DNA from: Anaerolineae bacterium
GTDB taxonomy: Bacteria; Chloroflexota; Anaerolineae; Aggregatilineales; Phototrophicaceae
DNA length: 6,844 nucleotides
Direction of reading: 5' to 3'
Assembly: GCA_025454715.1 (NCBI GenBank)
Contig: JALONY010000102.1
Coordinates: forward strand, 1 to 6,844
Shown here: positions 1 through 5,658 of the stretch, one piece after another
Position numbering within the stretch: the stretch's first letter is position 1
How the letters are laid out: the number at the start of each line of letters is the position of its first letter
The notes under the pieces: generated by a model
Databases searched by the model: none
Seen by the model: only the letters and a program-made list of their open reading frames with translations
Told to the model about the DNA's origin: nothing
Position numbers and translations under genes: made by a program

Positions 1-99
1 GCGCCCGCTCAACCGAAATCCCGAATCAGCGTCGGGCGGGGCATGGGCGAGAGGTGGCCGCTGGTTGGGGTGGGCAACCTCATTTCACATCAGGCGTAT

Positions 100-162
100 A
101 GTTTTCTCGGGTTCATCAGGTCTCACTTTCTGTTTGGTCACTGAAAGTTTTCTAGATGAACC
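100..162. repeat. Nested inverted repeats with an AGTTTTCT direct repeat
   Basis: Outer arms GGTTCATC (110-117) and GATGAACC (155-162) are perfect complements. Inside them ACTTTC (125-130) pairs with GAAAGT (143-148) around a 12-nt loop. The octamer AGTTTTCT occurs twice, at 100-107 and 146-153, each just before one outer arm. The arrangement could be a cruciform-type operator or a structured 5' leader for priA. There is no T-tract, so it is not a standard terminator. Function is unknown. Confidence 0.4.
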
Positions 163-252
163 TTCTTGTTTTCTGCTGCCATCCCTCAACCCACCGCTCG
201 ACTCTGGGGCGTGGAGAGGCACGGTAGGGAGATGAGGGATGCCACACCCCGA

Positions 253-286
253 CCTCTATCCCCTATTTTTGGGAGAGGAGCGAGGA
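253..286 (+). promoter_or_regulatory. Hairpin plus Shine-Dalgarno site of priA
   Basis: GAGGA at 282-286 lies 6 nt before the ATG at 293 and fixes that start over the in-frame upstream ATG at 239. Just before it, CCTCT(AT)CCC (253-262) can pair with GGGAGAGG (271-278), leaving a 2-nt bulge and an 8-nt loop that is mostly T. The hairpin ends 3 nt before the ribosome binding site, so it could modulate ribosome access. That role is inference; the ribosome binding site itself is clear. Confidence 0.5.
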
Positions 287-292
287 ACACAT

Positions 293-691
293 ATGCCACG
301 GTATGCCGAGGTCGCCATCCATGCCGCCGTCCCGACCACCTTCACCTACCGCGTGCCCGACGACTTGGCCGAGGCGCTCATGGTCGGGCATTTGGTCGAT
401 GTCGGGTTCAAGACCGGACGCCAACCGGCGGTGGTGTTGCGCCTGACGGATTCGACCGACATCCAAGACCCCAAGCCCATCCGTGGGCTGATGCACCCGA
501 CCCCCCTGCTCAGCCCAGCGGCGGTACGCTTGGCGCGCCGCCTGAGCGATGAGACCCTCGCACCCATCGGCTTGTGCGTCTGGCTGTGGTTGCCGCCCAA
601 CCTATCGCAGTATACCGAGCCGCGTTACCGCCTGCTGGATGCAACGCGGTGCCCTGCGCGAGGCGCAGGTGCGCGCCGCCCTGCGTCATGA
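293..691 (+). CDS. priA: PriA N-terminal fragment (DNA-binding region)
   Basis: If translated as written, this frame gives 132 residues. The first 116 or so are native PriA and the last 15 or so are out-of-frame sequence. Residues 3-55 match the PriA 3' DNA-binding domain, which grips the 3' end of the leading strand at forks: a short beta-rich stretch beginning AEVAIHAAVPTTFTYRVP and continuing through GHLVDVGFKTGR. Residues 60-116 continue into the winged-helix region, including the segment ending SQYTEPRYRLLD. The start at 293 follows a good Shine-Dalgarno site; an upstream in-frame ATG at 239 would add 18 residues that PriA does not have. Alone this fragment has no helicase domain and could at most bind DNA. 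Confidence 0.65.
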   Translation: MPRYAEVAIHAAVPTTFTYRVPDDLAEALMVGHLVDVGFKTGRQPAVVLRLTDSTDIQDPKPIRGLMHPTPLLSPAAVRLARRLSDETLAPIGLCVWLWLPPNLSQYTEPRYRLLDATRCPARGAGARRPAS

Positions 692-2744
692 TGTGTGGCG
701 CGCCGCCCTCAAAACGTTGGACGGGCTGGGGGTGGTCGATGTCGAGAGCGTGCTGACCCCGCCGCGCCCCAACCCGCCCAAGATTCAACTGGCACAATTG
801 GCCTTCCACCCGTCCGGCCTCGACGACGCGCTGGCGCAATTGGGCGAGGCCGCCGGGCGCAGCAAGCGCCTCGAGGTGTGGGCGCGGGTGCTGCGCGTGC
901 TCTCCCGCGAGTCCGAGCCGGTCGATGTGTCGTGGGTCTATGCCCAGACCGACGCCAAACTGCCCGACCTACAAAAATTGGCCGAGCTGGATTTCGTCCT
1001 GCTGGGCGAAAAAAAGACGTGGCGCGACACGCTGGCCGAGCGCGATTTCGTGCCCGCTGCGCCGCCCGCCCTGACCGCCGACCAAGCGCAAGCGTGGCAA
1101 CACGTTCAGGCTGCCCTCGCCCGCGCCGATTACACCGGTTTTTTGCTGCACGGCGTGACCGGCAGCGGCAAGACCGAGGTCTATTTGCGCGCCATCGAGG
1201 CCGTGCTTCGGCAAGGGCGGCAGGCCATCTACTTGGTGCCCGAAATCGGCCTGACCGCCCAAACCCTACGGCGGGTGCGGGCGCGCTTTCCGGGGCAGGC
1301 GGTGGTGGTGCACAGCCGCTTGTCCGACGCGGAGCGTTACCGCGCATGGGAGCAAGCGCGCAACGGGCAGGCGCGCATCGTGATTGGGCCGCGCTCGGCC
1401 TTGTTCGCGCCCGTCCCCGACCTCGGGCTGGTGGTGGTCGATGAAGAGCACGACGGCAGCTACCGCAGCATGAGCGCGCCGCTGTACGACACGCGCCGCG
1501 TGGCCGAGTGGATGGCACGCGAGGCGGGCGCGGTCTTGATGTTGGGCAGCGCCACCCCCGACCTCGAGACGATGGAGCGCGCCAAGCGCCGCGAGCTGGT
1601 GCTGTTGCGCTTGCCCCAGCGCATCTACCTCAACCGGCAACGCGCCAACACGCAAGCCGCTCGCGCCCACATCACCCCCGACGCCGACGCGGTGCAGCGC
1701 GACGCCCTCGAGCGCGGCCTGCCGCCGGTCACGCTGGTCGATATGCGCGCCGAACTGCGCGACGGCAACGCCAGCTTGTTCAGCCGCGCCCTGCACGACG
1801 CCCTCGACCAAACCCTGCGCCACCGCGAGCAGGCTATCGTATTGCTCAACCGGCGCGGCAGCGCCACCCACGTCTTTTGCCGTGACTGCGGCTATGTGGC
1901 GCGTTGCCCCAACGACGGCCAGCCGCTGACCTATCACGAGTACGACAACGCGCTGGTCTGCCATTTGTGCGGGCACCGCACCCCCGCGCCCAGCCGTTGC
2001 CCGTCGTGCGGCTCTGAGCGCATCCGGTTTTTCGGCGCGGGCACCCAGCAGGTCGAGGCCGAGGTGCTCAAGCGCTGGCCGTCCGCCCGCGTCTTGCGCT
2101 GGGACAGCGACGCGCTGCACCGCCCCGAGCTGGCCGATGCGATCATCGGGCGCTTTTTGGACGGGAGCGCCGATGTGCTGGTCGGGACGCAGATGGTGAC
2201 CAAAGGGCTGGACTTGCCGGGCGTGACATTGGTCGGGGTGGTCAGCGCGGACGTGGCGCTGCACCTGCCCGATTTTCGAGCCGCCGAGCGCGCCTTTCAG
2301 TTGGTGACGCAGGCGGTCGGGCGGGCGGGGCGCGGGGTGCGGGCGGGGCGGGCGGTGGTGCAGAGCCACCAGCCGGAGCATTACGCCATCGCGCACGCCT
2401 GCCGCCACGATTACGACGGGTTCGCCGCGCAAGAGCTGAGCTATCGCCAGCAGTTGGGCTACCCGCCGTACCGCCGCCTTGCGCGGGTGATTTTTAAGGA
2501 TCGCAACGCGGCGCGGGCGCGCAGCTTGGCCGAGCAAGGGGCGCGGGCGTTGGCGGCGCGCATCGCCCAAGATGGGCTGACCGCCACCGACCTGATGGGC
2601 CCCGCGCCGTGCTATTACGGGCGGGTGGGCGAGGCGTTTCGGTGGCAGGTGCTGGTGCGCGCCCCCGACCCACGCCTCGCCCTGCGCGACGCGGCGGCGG
2701 CTAACGGCTGGCACGTCGAAATCGACCCCGACGACGTGCTGTAA
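549..2744 (+). CDS. priA: PriA helicase fragment (ATPase, zinc and C-terminal domains)
   Basis: This is the main body of PriA in the second frame. ATG 549 is the first start codon in frame, but codons before about 642 are not PriA-like; GTG 669 is another possible start, and neither has a convincing ribosome site. In order the sequence shows: winged-helix remainder; Walker A GVTGSGKT (nt 1152-1175); Walker B DEEH (1440-1451), the mark of this helicase family; a linker of about 35 residues before VDMRAELRDGN that I associate with Chloroflexota PriA; a zinc module with Cys codons at 1878, 1887, 1905, 1959, 1968, 1998 and 2007; motif V/VI region TQMVTKGLDLPGV and QAVGRAGRG; and the C-terminal GPAPCYYGRVGEAFRWQV domain. 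The zinc module has seven of the usual eight Cys, with Asp (codon 1914) in the fourth place. All ATPase motifs look intact. Confidence 0.85.
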   Translation: MRPSHPSACASGCGCRPTYRSIPSRVTACWMQRGALREAQVRAALRHDVWRAALKTLDGLGVVDVESVLTPPRPNPPKIQLAQLAFHPSGLDDALAQLGEAAGRSKRLEVWARVLRVLSRESEPVDVSWVYAQTDAKLPDLQKLAELDFVLLGEKKTWRDTLAERDFVPAAPPALTADQAQAWQHVQAALARADYTGFLLHGVTGSGKTEVYLRAIEAVLRQGRQAIYLVPEIGLTAQTLRRVRARFPGQAVVVHSRLSDAERYRAWEQARNGQARIVIGPRSALFAPVPDLGLVVVDEEHDGSYRSMSAPLYDTRRVAEWMAREAGAVLMLGSATPDLETMERAKRRELVLLRLPQRIYLNRQRANTQAARAHITPDADAVQRDALERGLPPVTLVDMRAELRDGNASLFSRALHDALDQTLRHREQAIVLLNRRGSATHVFCRDCGYVARCPNDGQPLTYHEYDNALVCHLCGHRTPAPSRCPSCGSERIRFFGAGTQQVEAEVLKRWPSARVLRWDSDALHRPELADAIIGRFLDGSADVLVGTQMVTKGLDLPGVTLVGVVSADVALHLPDFRAAERAFQLVTQAVGRAGRGVRAGRAVVQSHQPEHYAIAHACRHDYDGFAAQELSYRQQLGYPPYRRLARVIFKDRNAARARSLAEQGARALAARIAQDGLTATDLMGPAPCYYGRVGEAFRWQVLVRAPDPRLALRDAAAANGWHVEIDPDDVL

Positions 2745-2757
2745 CGGCGGGCGCATG

Positions 2758-2791
2758 AAAAACGCCCCCGTCCGGCGAGGGGCGGGGGCGT
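2758..2791 (-). terminator. Rho-independent terminator of the GlsB-like gene
   Basis: ACGCCCCCG (2762-2770) pairs perfectly with CGGGGGCGT (2783-2791). Three further pairs (one of them wobble) close onto a 6-nt loop. Read on the minus strand the stem is followed by five T (A-run 2758-2762), starting 24 nt after the stop of the membrane-protein gene. Read on the plus strand there is no T-tract, so it would be a poor terminator for priA. Confidence 0.75.
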
Positions 2792-2814
2792 GCGAGGTGC
2801 GCTGAGGCGTGGGG

Positions 2815-3147
2815 CTACTTGCCGAAGTTCTTGTTGAAGAAGCGCGCCACGAAGATGATGACCACTGCGCCGAACATGCTGGCGAGCAGGCCACCGATGA
2901 ACGGGAAGTTACGCAACCCGTCCATGTTGATCAGGCCGAGGATGATCGGGGCGACCAAGCCACCCGCGAACCCGAGCAACACGTTGCCGACCGTGCCGAT
3001 GCCGTCCCCGCCCATGATGCGGCTGGCGAAGTAGCCCGACAAACCGGCGGCAAGCAACCAAATCAGCAAGCCGATGGCGCCGCCCAACAAATTGCCGACC
3101 AGCCAAATCAGCGCGACGACGATGATGATGGTCAAAACTGCGTTCAT
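2815..3147 (-). CDS. GlsB/YeaQ/YmgE-type small membrane protein
   Basis: This is a 110-residue, very hydrophobic protein of the transglycosylase-associated family (Pfam Transgly_assoc; GlsB/YeaQ/YmgE). The family is often linked to general stress, but its biochemical role is unsettled. Predicted membrane segments lie at about residues 4-21, 24-38, 52-73 and 84-104. The family pattern is visible as GYFASRIMGGDGIGTVGNVLLGFAGG split over residues 38-63: a Gly-rich turn followed by a Gly-zipper helix. The C-terminus FFNKNFGK is basic, suggesting a cytoplasmic tail. The protein is a little longer than the usual 80-90 residues. The ATG at 3147 is chosen because family homology begins there and GGAGG lies upstream, although the spacing (about 12 nt) is long. 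Longer starts back to 3228 would add a polar extension unlike the family. It lies 87 nt downstream of holA on the same strand, with a possible promoter of its own and its own terminator. Confidence 0.85.
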   Translation of the reverse strand: MNAVLTIIIVVALIWLVGNLLGGAIGLLIWLLAAGLSGYFASRIMGGDGIGTVGNVLLGFAGGLVAPIILGLINMDGLRNFPFIGGLLASMFGAVVIIFVARFFNKNFGK

Positions 3148-3159
3148 GGTGGGGGTTAT

Positions 3160-3202
3160 CCTCCGTAGGGTTTGGTGTGTGAGATTGTTATACCGCATTA
3201 TA
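3160..3202 (-). promoter_or_regulatory. Candidate -10 element and ribosome binding site of the GlsB-like gene
   Basis: On the minus strand a perfect TATAAT lies at 3197-3202, about 50 nt before the ATG. GGAGG lies at 3160-3164. No good TTGACA-like hexamer is found 16-18 nt upstream of the -10, so this would be a weak or activator-dependent promoter. The gene may also be read through from holA, because no terminator is visible between the two. Confidence 0.4.
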
Positions 3203-3234
3203 CGCACATCGGGCGCGTCAGGTTGCACATCGCA

Positions 3235-4215
3235 TTACGCGCTCAGGCCGGTCATCAGCAACTCGGCGGCCAATTCCGGCTCCATCGCGCCGGTCTTCAT
3301 GGCGATGTCGTATTCCAGCAACTTATGATGCACGGCCTCCAGTTCGGCCATCGTGAACGAGCGGGCTTGCCGCCCGAAACTCTCGGCGGCGCGGGGGGGC
3401 AGGCTCAAAACCGCCGCCAACCCCCCACCCCCACCGCGGTCGATATGCTCACGGGCGAGGATGAGCAAGCGAAATTGGCGCGTAATCATGCCGTACACGC
3501 TGAAGACCGTGTTGTTCTTATCGCGCAGCAATTGGTGGAGCAGGCGCAGCGCGGTCTTGCCGTCGCCGCTGGCCATCGCATCGACCATCTGGAAGATGTT
3601 GGCCTCGGGCACATAGGGCGTGATGGCCGCTACGTCGTCCTCGGTAATCAGGGTGCGCGGTAGGGCATAATCGGCCAGCTTGACCAGCTCGTTGTCCAGC
3701 CGACGCAGGTCTTTGCCGACCATATCGGCCAATGCGCTGGCCGCCCGTGGCTGAATTTCGGCGTTGTAGGCCGCGACGCGCTTAATGACCCAGCCCGCGA
3801 GGTCGTCGGGCACGTTGAACGCCCGCACGAACCCGTGTGGCATGGCCGCCACCGCGTTGGAGAGTTTGTCTTTTTCGCCCAGCAGGCCGCGCTCGACCAA
3901 AATCAAGCGGGCGTGCTCGGGCAGGCTCGCCCCCTCGGTCATCAGTTGCTCAATCAGGCGCTTGCCGGTCTCACCCGCGCCCTTGCGCGTGGCATGGGCA
4001 ATCAAGCCTTTGACGATGACCAAGCGCTTGTCGCTCAAAAACGGGTAAGACGAGACCGCGTTCAAGAGTTCGGGCGCACTGACCGAGTCACCTTCGAACT
4101 CGGACGTGTTCATGTCGCCGAACTCGCCCATGCCCGCCCGCAGCTTGTTGACCGCTTCTTCGATGGCGATGTCGTCCTCGCCGTGAAAGATGTAAAATGT
4201 CTTGGCTTGTGCCAT
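3235..4215 (-). CDS. holA: DNA polymerase III subunit delta (clamp loader)
   Basis: HolA (delta) is the clamp-loader subunit that opens the beta sliding clamp so it can be placed on primed DNA. The protein is 326 residues, close to the usual 320-345. Visible marks: the N-terminal strand TFYIFHGEDDIAIEEA (6-21), typical of delta and lacking a working Walker A; FLSDKRLVIVKG (59-70), the domain I strand that faces the clamp; RLILVERG (103-110); RRLDNELVKLADYA (171-184) in the lid domain; and a helical C-terminal collar domain (about 205-326) with NIFQMVDAMASGDG and ITRQFRLLILARE. Residues 261-265 are five glycines, encoded by a G-rich tract, in a loop of the collar domain. The ATG at 4215 is preceded by AGGGGG (4221-4226) at a 5-nt spacing. 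A TATAAT lies 25 nt upstream. The gene is alone or leads a two-gene unit with the GlsB-like gene. Confidence 0.95.
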   Translation of the reverse strand: MAQAKTFYIFHGEDDIAIEEAVNKLRAGMGEFGDMNTSEFEGDSVSAPELLNAVSSYPFLSDKRLVIVKGLIAHATRKGAGETGKRLIEQLMTEGASLPEHARLILVERGLLGEKDKLSNAVAAMPHGFVRAFNVPDDLAGWVIKRVAAYNAEIQPRAASALADMVGKDLRRLDNELVKLADYALPRTLITEDDVAAITPYVPEANIFQMVDAMASGDGKTALRLLHQLLRDKNNTVFSVYGMITRQFRLLILAREHIDRGGGGGLAAVLSLPPRAAESFGRQARSFTMAELEAVHHKLLEYDIAMKTGAMEPELAAELLMTGLSA

Positions 4216-4240
4216 GCTTTCCCCCTACGCTCATCCAAGG

Positions 4241-4302
4241 ATTATACCGTATGCCACCCCAGCAGACCGCCGTGGGCGCGGCTTGCATACGGTCGGCATA
4301 CG
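4241..4302 (-). promoter_or_regulatory. Candidate holA promoter with GCATACG repeats
   Basis: A perfect minus-strand TATAAT lies at 4241-4246 and would give a leader of about 18 nt ending in the holA ribosome site. No good -35 is present. ACCGTATGC (4246-4254), abutting the -10, is the exact inverted complement of GCATACGGT (4285-4293). A third copy, GCATACG, lies at 4296-4302, 11 bp (one helical turn) from the second. The placement between -10 and upstream DNA suits an operator for a regulator, but none is identified. Confidence 0.4.
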
Positions 4303-4340
4303 AGCGTGTCGGTGGCTGCCTCACGTCCCGAAGAATACTC

Positions 4341-4386
4341 AAAAACACGACACCCCTGACCAGCGTCGGTCAGGGGTGTCGTGTTT
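4341..4386 (-). terminator. Terminator of the tRNA-Arg gene
   Basis: Positions 4343-4361 and 4368-4386 form a perfect 19-bp stem around a 6-nt loop (AGCGTC). On the minus strand the stem ends in a run of five T (A-run 4341-4345). It begins only 4 nt after the tRNA 3' end, so the tRNA precursor has a very short trailer before the hairpin. The right half contains TTT at 4384-4386, so weak activity on the plus strand is possible, but no plus-strand gene lies just upstream. Confidence 0.9.
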
Positions 4387-4390
4387 GGTG

Positions 4391-4463
4391 TGCCCTCGAC
4401 AGGAGTCGAACCTGCAACCTCAGCCTTAGGAGTGCTTTGCTCTATCCTTTGAGCTACAAGGGC
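4391..4463 (-). tRNA. tRNA-Arg (anticodon CCU)
   Basis: A 73-nt cloverleaf reads on the minus strand. Acceptor arms GCCCTTG and CGAGGGC pair with one wobble and the discriminator base is A. The D-stem is GCTC/GAGC, and the T-arm GCAGG-TTCGACT-CCTGT has a standard TTC loop. The anticodon loop is CTCCTAA (plus-strand 4426-4432) with CCU at 4428-4430, decoding AGG. The Levitt position is A15-U48, a consistent variant of G15-C48. The 3' CCA is not encoded and must be added by the nucleotidyltransferase. The anticodon stem is odd: AAGCA against GGCTG gives only three Watson-Crick pairs (28-42, 29-41, 30-40), with A-G oppositions at both ends (27-43 and 31-39). Its strong promoter and terminator suggest it is expressed. 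Confidence 0.93.
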
Positions 4464-4478
4464 GTGACAGATGTCCAA

Positions 4479-4508
4479 ATTATAGCCGCAGTTTCGGTCA
4501 GGCGTCAA
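4479..4508 (-). promoter_or_regulatory. Sigma70-type promoter of tRNA-Arg
   Basis: On the minus strand TTGACG (4503-4508, five of six consensus bases) is separated by 18 nt from a perfect TATAAT (4479-4484). Transcription would start near 4472, about 8 nt before the mature tRNA 5' end at 4463. This is the best promoter in the window. Together with the terminator it makes the tRNA an independent unit. Confidence 0.8.
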
Positions 4509-4533
4509 TGCGGCGGGATGGGGGCGCTGTGAA

Positions 4534-4583
4534 ACGGGTGAGAAAACCGCCCATCGCCCCGCGCTCACCCGTACACTGAGCGC
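4534..4583. repeat. Two overlapping inverted repeats upstream of the beta-propeller gene
   Basis: ACGGGTGAG (4534-4542) is the inverted complement of CTCACCCGT (4564-4572). GCGCTCA (4561-4567) is the inverted complement of TGAGCGC (4577-4583). The bases CTCA at 4564-4567 belong to both, so as RNA the two hairpins exclude each other. As DNA the second repeat is a 23-bp dyad suited to a dimeric regulator. It lies 42-91 nt before the ATG of the secreted protein gene, and a weak -10-like TACACT overlaps it at 4572-4577. Confidence 0.4.
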
Positions 4584-4624
4584 ATGTCGTCTGTTGTGTT
4601 GCCACAAACAAGGAGAACCGCTCG

Positions 4625-5575
4625 ATGCGCCGTGTGTTGTTCGTCGTTTTTGCCGTGATGCTGGCCGGTCTGCCCGCCAGCGCCCAGCCCGACACCCCAG
4701 CTCTGCCCGACCAAATCGTGTTCGAGGCACCGGCGGGCTTGCAACCTGAGGGCGTGGTGTGGGATGCCGAGCGCGAGCGCTTCATCGTCGGCTCGTTGCT
4801 GGACGGTACGGTCGGCACCGTGACCGATGACGGGGTCTACACCCCACTCTTCACCGACCCGATGTTCGAGGCCACCACCGGCCTACACATCGCCGACGGG
4901 CGGCTGTACGTCGCCAACACCTCGCCCACCGCCTTCATCCCGTTCGCACGCGGGCTGGCCAGCTTGGTGGTCTATGATTTGTCGTTGGATGCGGTGGTCT
5001 TGGCCGTCAACCTGACCGATGTGCACCCGGGCGGCGGGGCGCGCTTCGCCAACGATGTCACGGTCGATGCCGACGGCACCGCCTACCTGACCGACTCGTT
5101 TCAGCCGGTGTTGTACGCGGTGACGCCGGAAGGTGAGGCGTCGGTCTTGGTCGAGAGCCCGTTGCTCGACGCGCCGTTTTTGGGCAGCAACGGCATCGAC
5201 ATCCACCCCGATGGGTTGTTGTTGGTCGGCGTGAGCGGCACGGAGTCGCTGGTGCGCGTGCCGTTGGATGACCCCACCGCGCTCGAGTTGGTGGCATGGG
5301 ACGTGCCCGCCGCCATCGACGGGATGGTGCTGACCGAGGACGGCACGACCCTCTACGCCGTGACCCGCCGCGAGGTGGACGGCCAGACCGTGCAGGCGGT
5401 GGCCGTTTACGTCAGCGAGGACGGCTGGCAGACCGCCACCCTGAGCGCCACCTTCCAGACCAGCGGCGAGGCCACCACCCTGACGGTGCGCGAGGGCGAG
5501 GTGTACGTCATCGACGCGCACTTGCAAGACTTTTTCCGCGCCGAATACCCCATCACGCGAGCGGTGTTCGAGTAG
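4625..5575 (+). CDS. Secreted SMP-30/gluconolactonase-like beta-propeller protein
   Basis: This is a 316-residue exported protein. Residues 1-20 are a signal peptide (MRR, a hydrophobic core, then ASA before Gln21) with no lipobox Cys, so it should be released by signal peptidase I. The rest is a beta-propeller of the SMP-30/gluconolactonase/LRE type, with repeated strands ending in VDADGTAYLTDS, IHPDGLLLVG and TEDGTTLYAVT. All four positions that bind the divalent metal in SMP-30 lactonases have matching residues: Glu42 (in PEG), Asn143 (in FANDV), Asn189 (in SNGID) and Asp232 (in IDGM). That favours a working metal-dependent lactonase or related hydrolase over a purely structural propeller, but the substrate cannot be told. 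The start is set by AGGAG at 4611-4615, 9 nt upstream. It stands alone, divergent from the tRNA, and ends in a terminator shared with the convergent lipoprotein gene. Confidence 0.85.
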   Translation: MRRVLFVVFAVMLAGLPASAQPDTPALPDQIVFEAPAGLQPEGVVWDAERERFIVGSLLDGTVGTVTDDGVYTPLFTDPMFEATTGLHIADGRLYVANTSPTAFIPFARGLASLVVYDLSLDAVVLAVNLTDVHPGGGARFANDVTVDADGTAYLTDSFQPVLYAVTPEGEASVLVESPLLDAPFLGSNGIDIHPDGLLLVGVSGTESLVRVPLDDPTALELVAWDVPAAIDGMVLTEDGTTLYAVTRREVDGQTVQAVAVYVSEDGWQTATLSATFQTSGEATTLTVREGEVYVIDAHLQDFFRAEYPITRAVFE

Positions 5576-5592
5576 CGGCGGCGGCTTGGACG

Positions 5593-5631
5593 AAAAAGCG
5601 CCCCTGACCATGGATGGTCGGGGGCGCTTTT
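5593..5631. terminator. Bidirectional terminator between convergent genes
   Basis: A 17-bp stem (5594-5610 with 5615-5631) has a single T-G wobble and closes on the 4-nt loop TGGA. It is flanked by AAAAA on the left and TTTT on the right, so both strands have a U-run after the stem. It lies 18 nt after the beta-propeller stop and 28 nt beyond the lipoprotein stop, serving both. Confidence 0.9.
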
Positions 5632-5658
5632 GTCAGTCGTATGCGTCGGCGTCGGTGA

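Larger units (their letters stand above)
1..292. other. Intergenic region and priA leader, no recognised gene
   Basis: No protein I recognise is encoded here on either strand. A plus-strand frame is open from position 1 to a TGA at 142-144, but its translation resembles no family I know and its composition is unlike the neighbouring genes, so it is not called. Positions about 95-175 are visibly richer in A and T than the rest of the window. The region carries several inverted repeats (110-117/155-162, 125-130/143-148, 180-188/233-241) and a hairpin just before the priA ribosome binding site. A TATAGT at 97-102 could be a -10 element, but no credible -35 lies at the right distance, so no promoter is assigned. 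Confidence 0.5.
293..2744 (+). pseudogene. priA: priA, primosomal helicase PriA, broken by a frameshift near 638-654
   Basis: PriA is the 3'-to-5' superfamily 2 helicase that recognises stalled or collapsed replication forks and starts reloading of the replisome. The N-terminal part is read in one frame from ATG 293 and stays PriA-like to about Asp at 638-640. The PriA-like sequence resumes one base over, at about 642-654, and runs to TAA 2742-2744. The first frame runs into a stop at 689-691. From memory of related PriA proteins, about 20 residues are usually present between the YRL strand before the junction and the RGALR segment after it. Here only about four can be accommodated. An out-of-frame deletion (length 2 modulo 3, perhaps 56 or 59 nt) therefore fits better than a one-base insertion. 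No other disabling change is visible in 2.4 kb, so the lesion is either very recent or an assembly or sequencing error. Identity is very secure; pseudogene status is not. Confidence 0.85.

Noticed and set aside
1..144. Plus-strand frame open from the left edge to a TGA at 142-144, possibly a gene tail
   Set aside because: The 47 residues match no family I know, and the second half lies in AT-richer repeat-bearing DNA. An open frame of this length is expected by chance in GC-rich sequence.
620..700. Programmed ribosomal frameshift in priA
   Set aside because: There is no slippery heptamer, pause structure or known precedent for PriA, and the residues missing at the junction point to a deletion.
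2758..2791. Terminator for priA on the plus strand
   Set aside because: The T-tract is on the minus-strand side only. It fits the GlsB-like gene better.
1266..2894. Long minus-strand open frame of 542 codons opposite priA
   Set aside because: It is a high-GC shadow of the priA coding frame. It has no recognisable domain, and PriA motifs on the plus strand fully explain the region.
4242..4730. Minus-strand open frame of 162 codons spanning the tRNA gene
   Set aside because: Its middle part, reading VAQRIEQSTPKAEVAGSTPVEG, is the familiar false translation of a tRNA gene. The frame also crosses the tRNA promoter and terminator.
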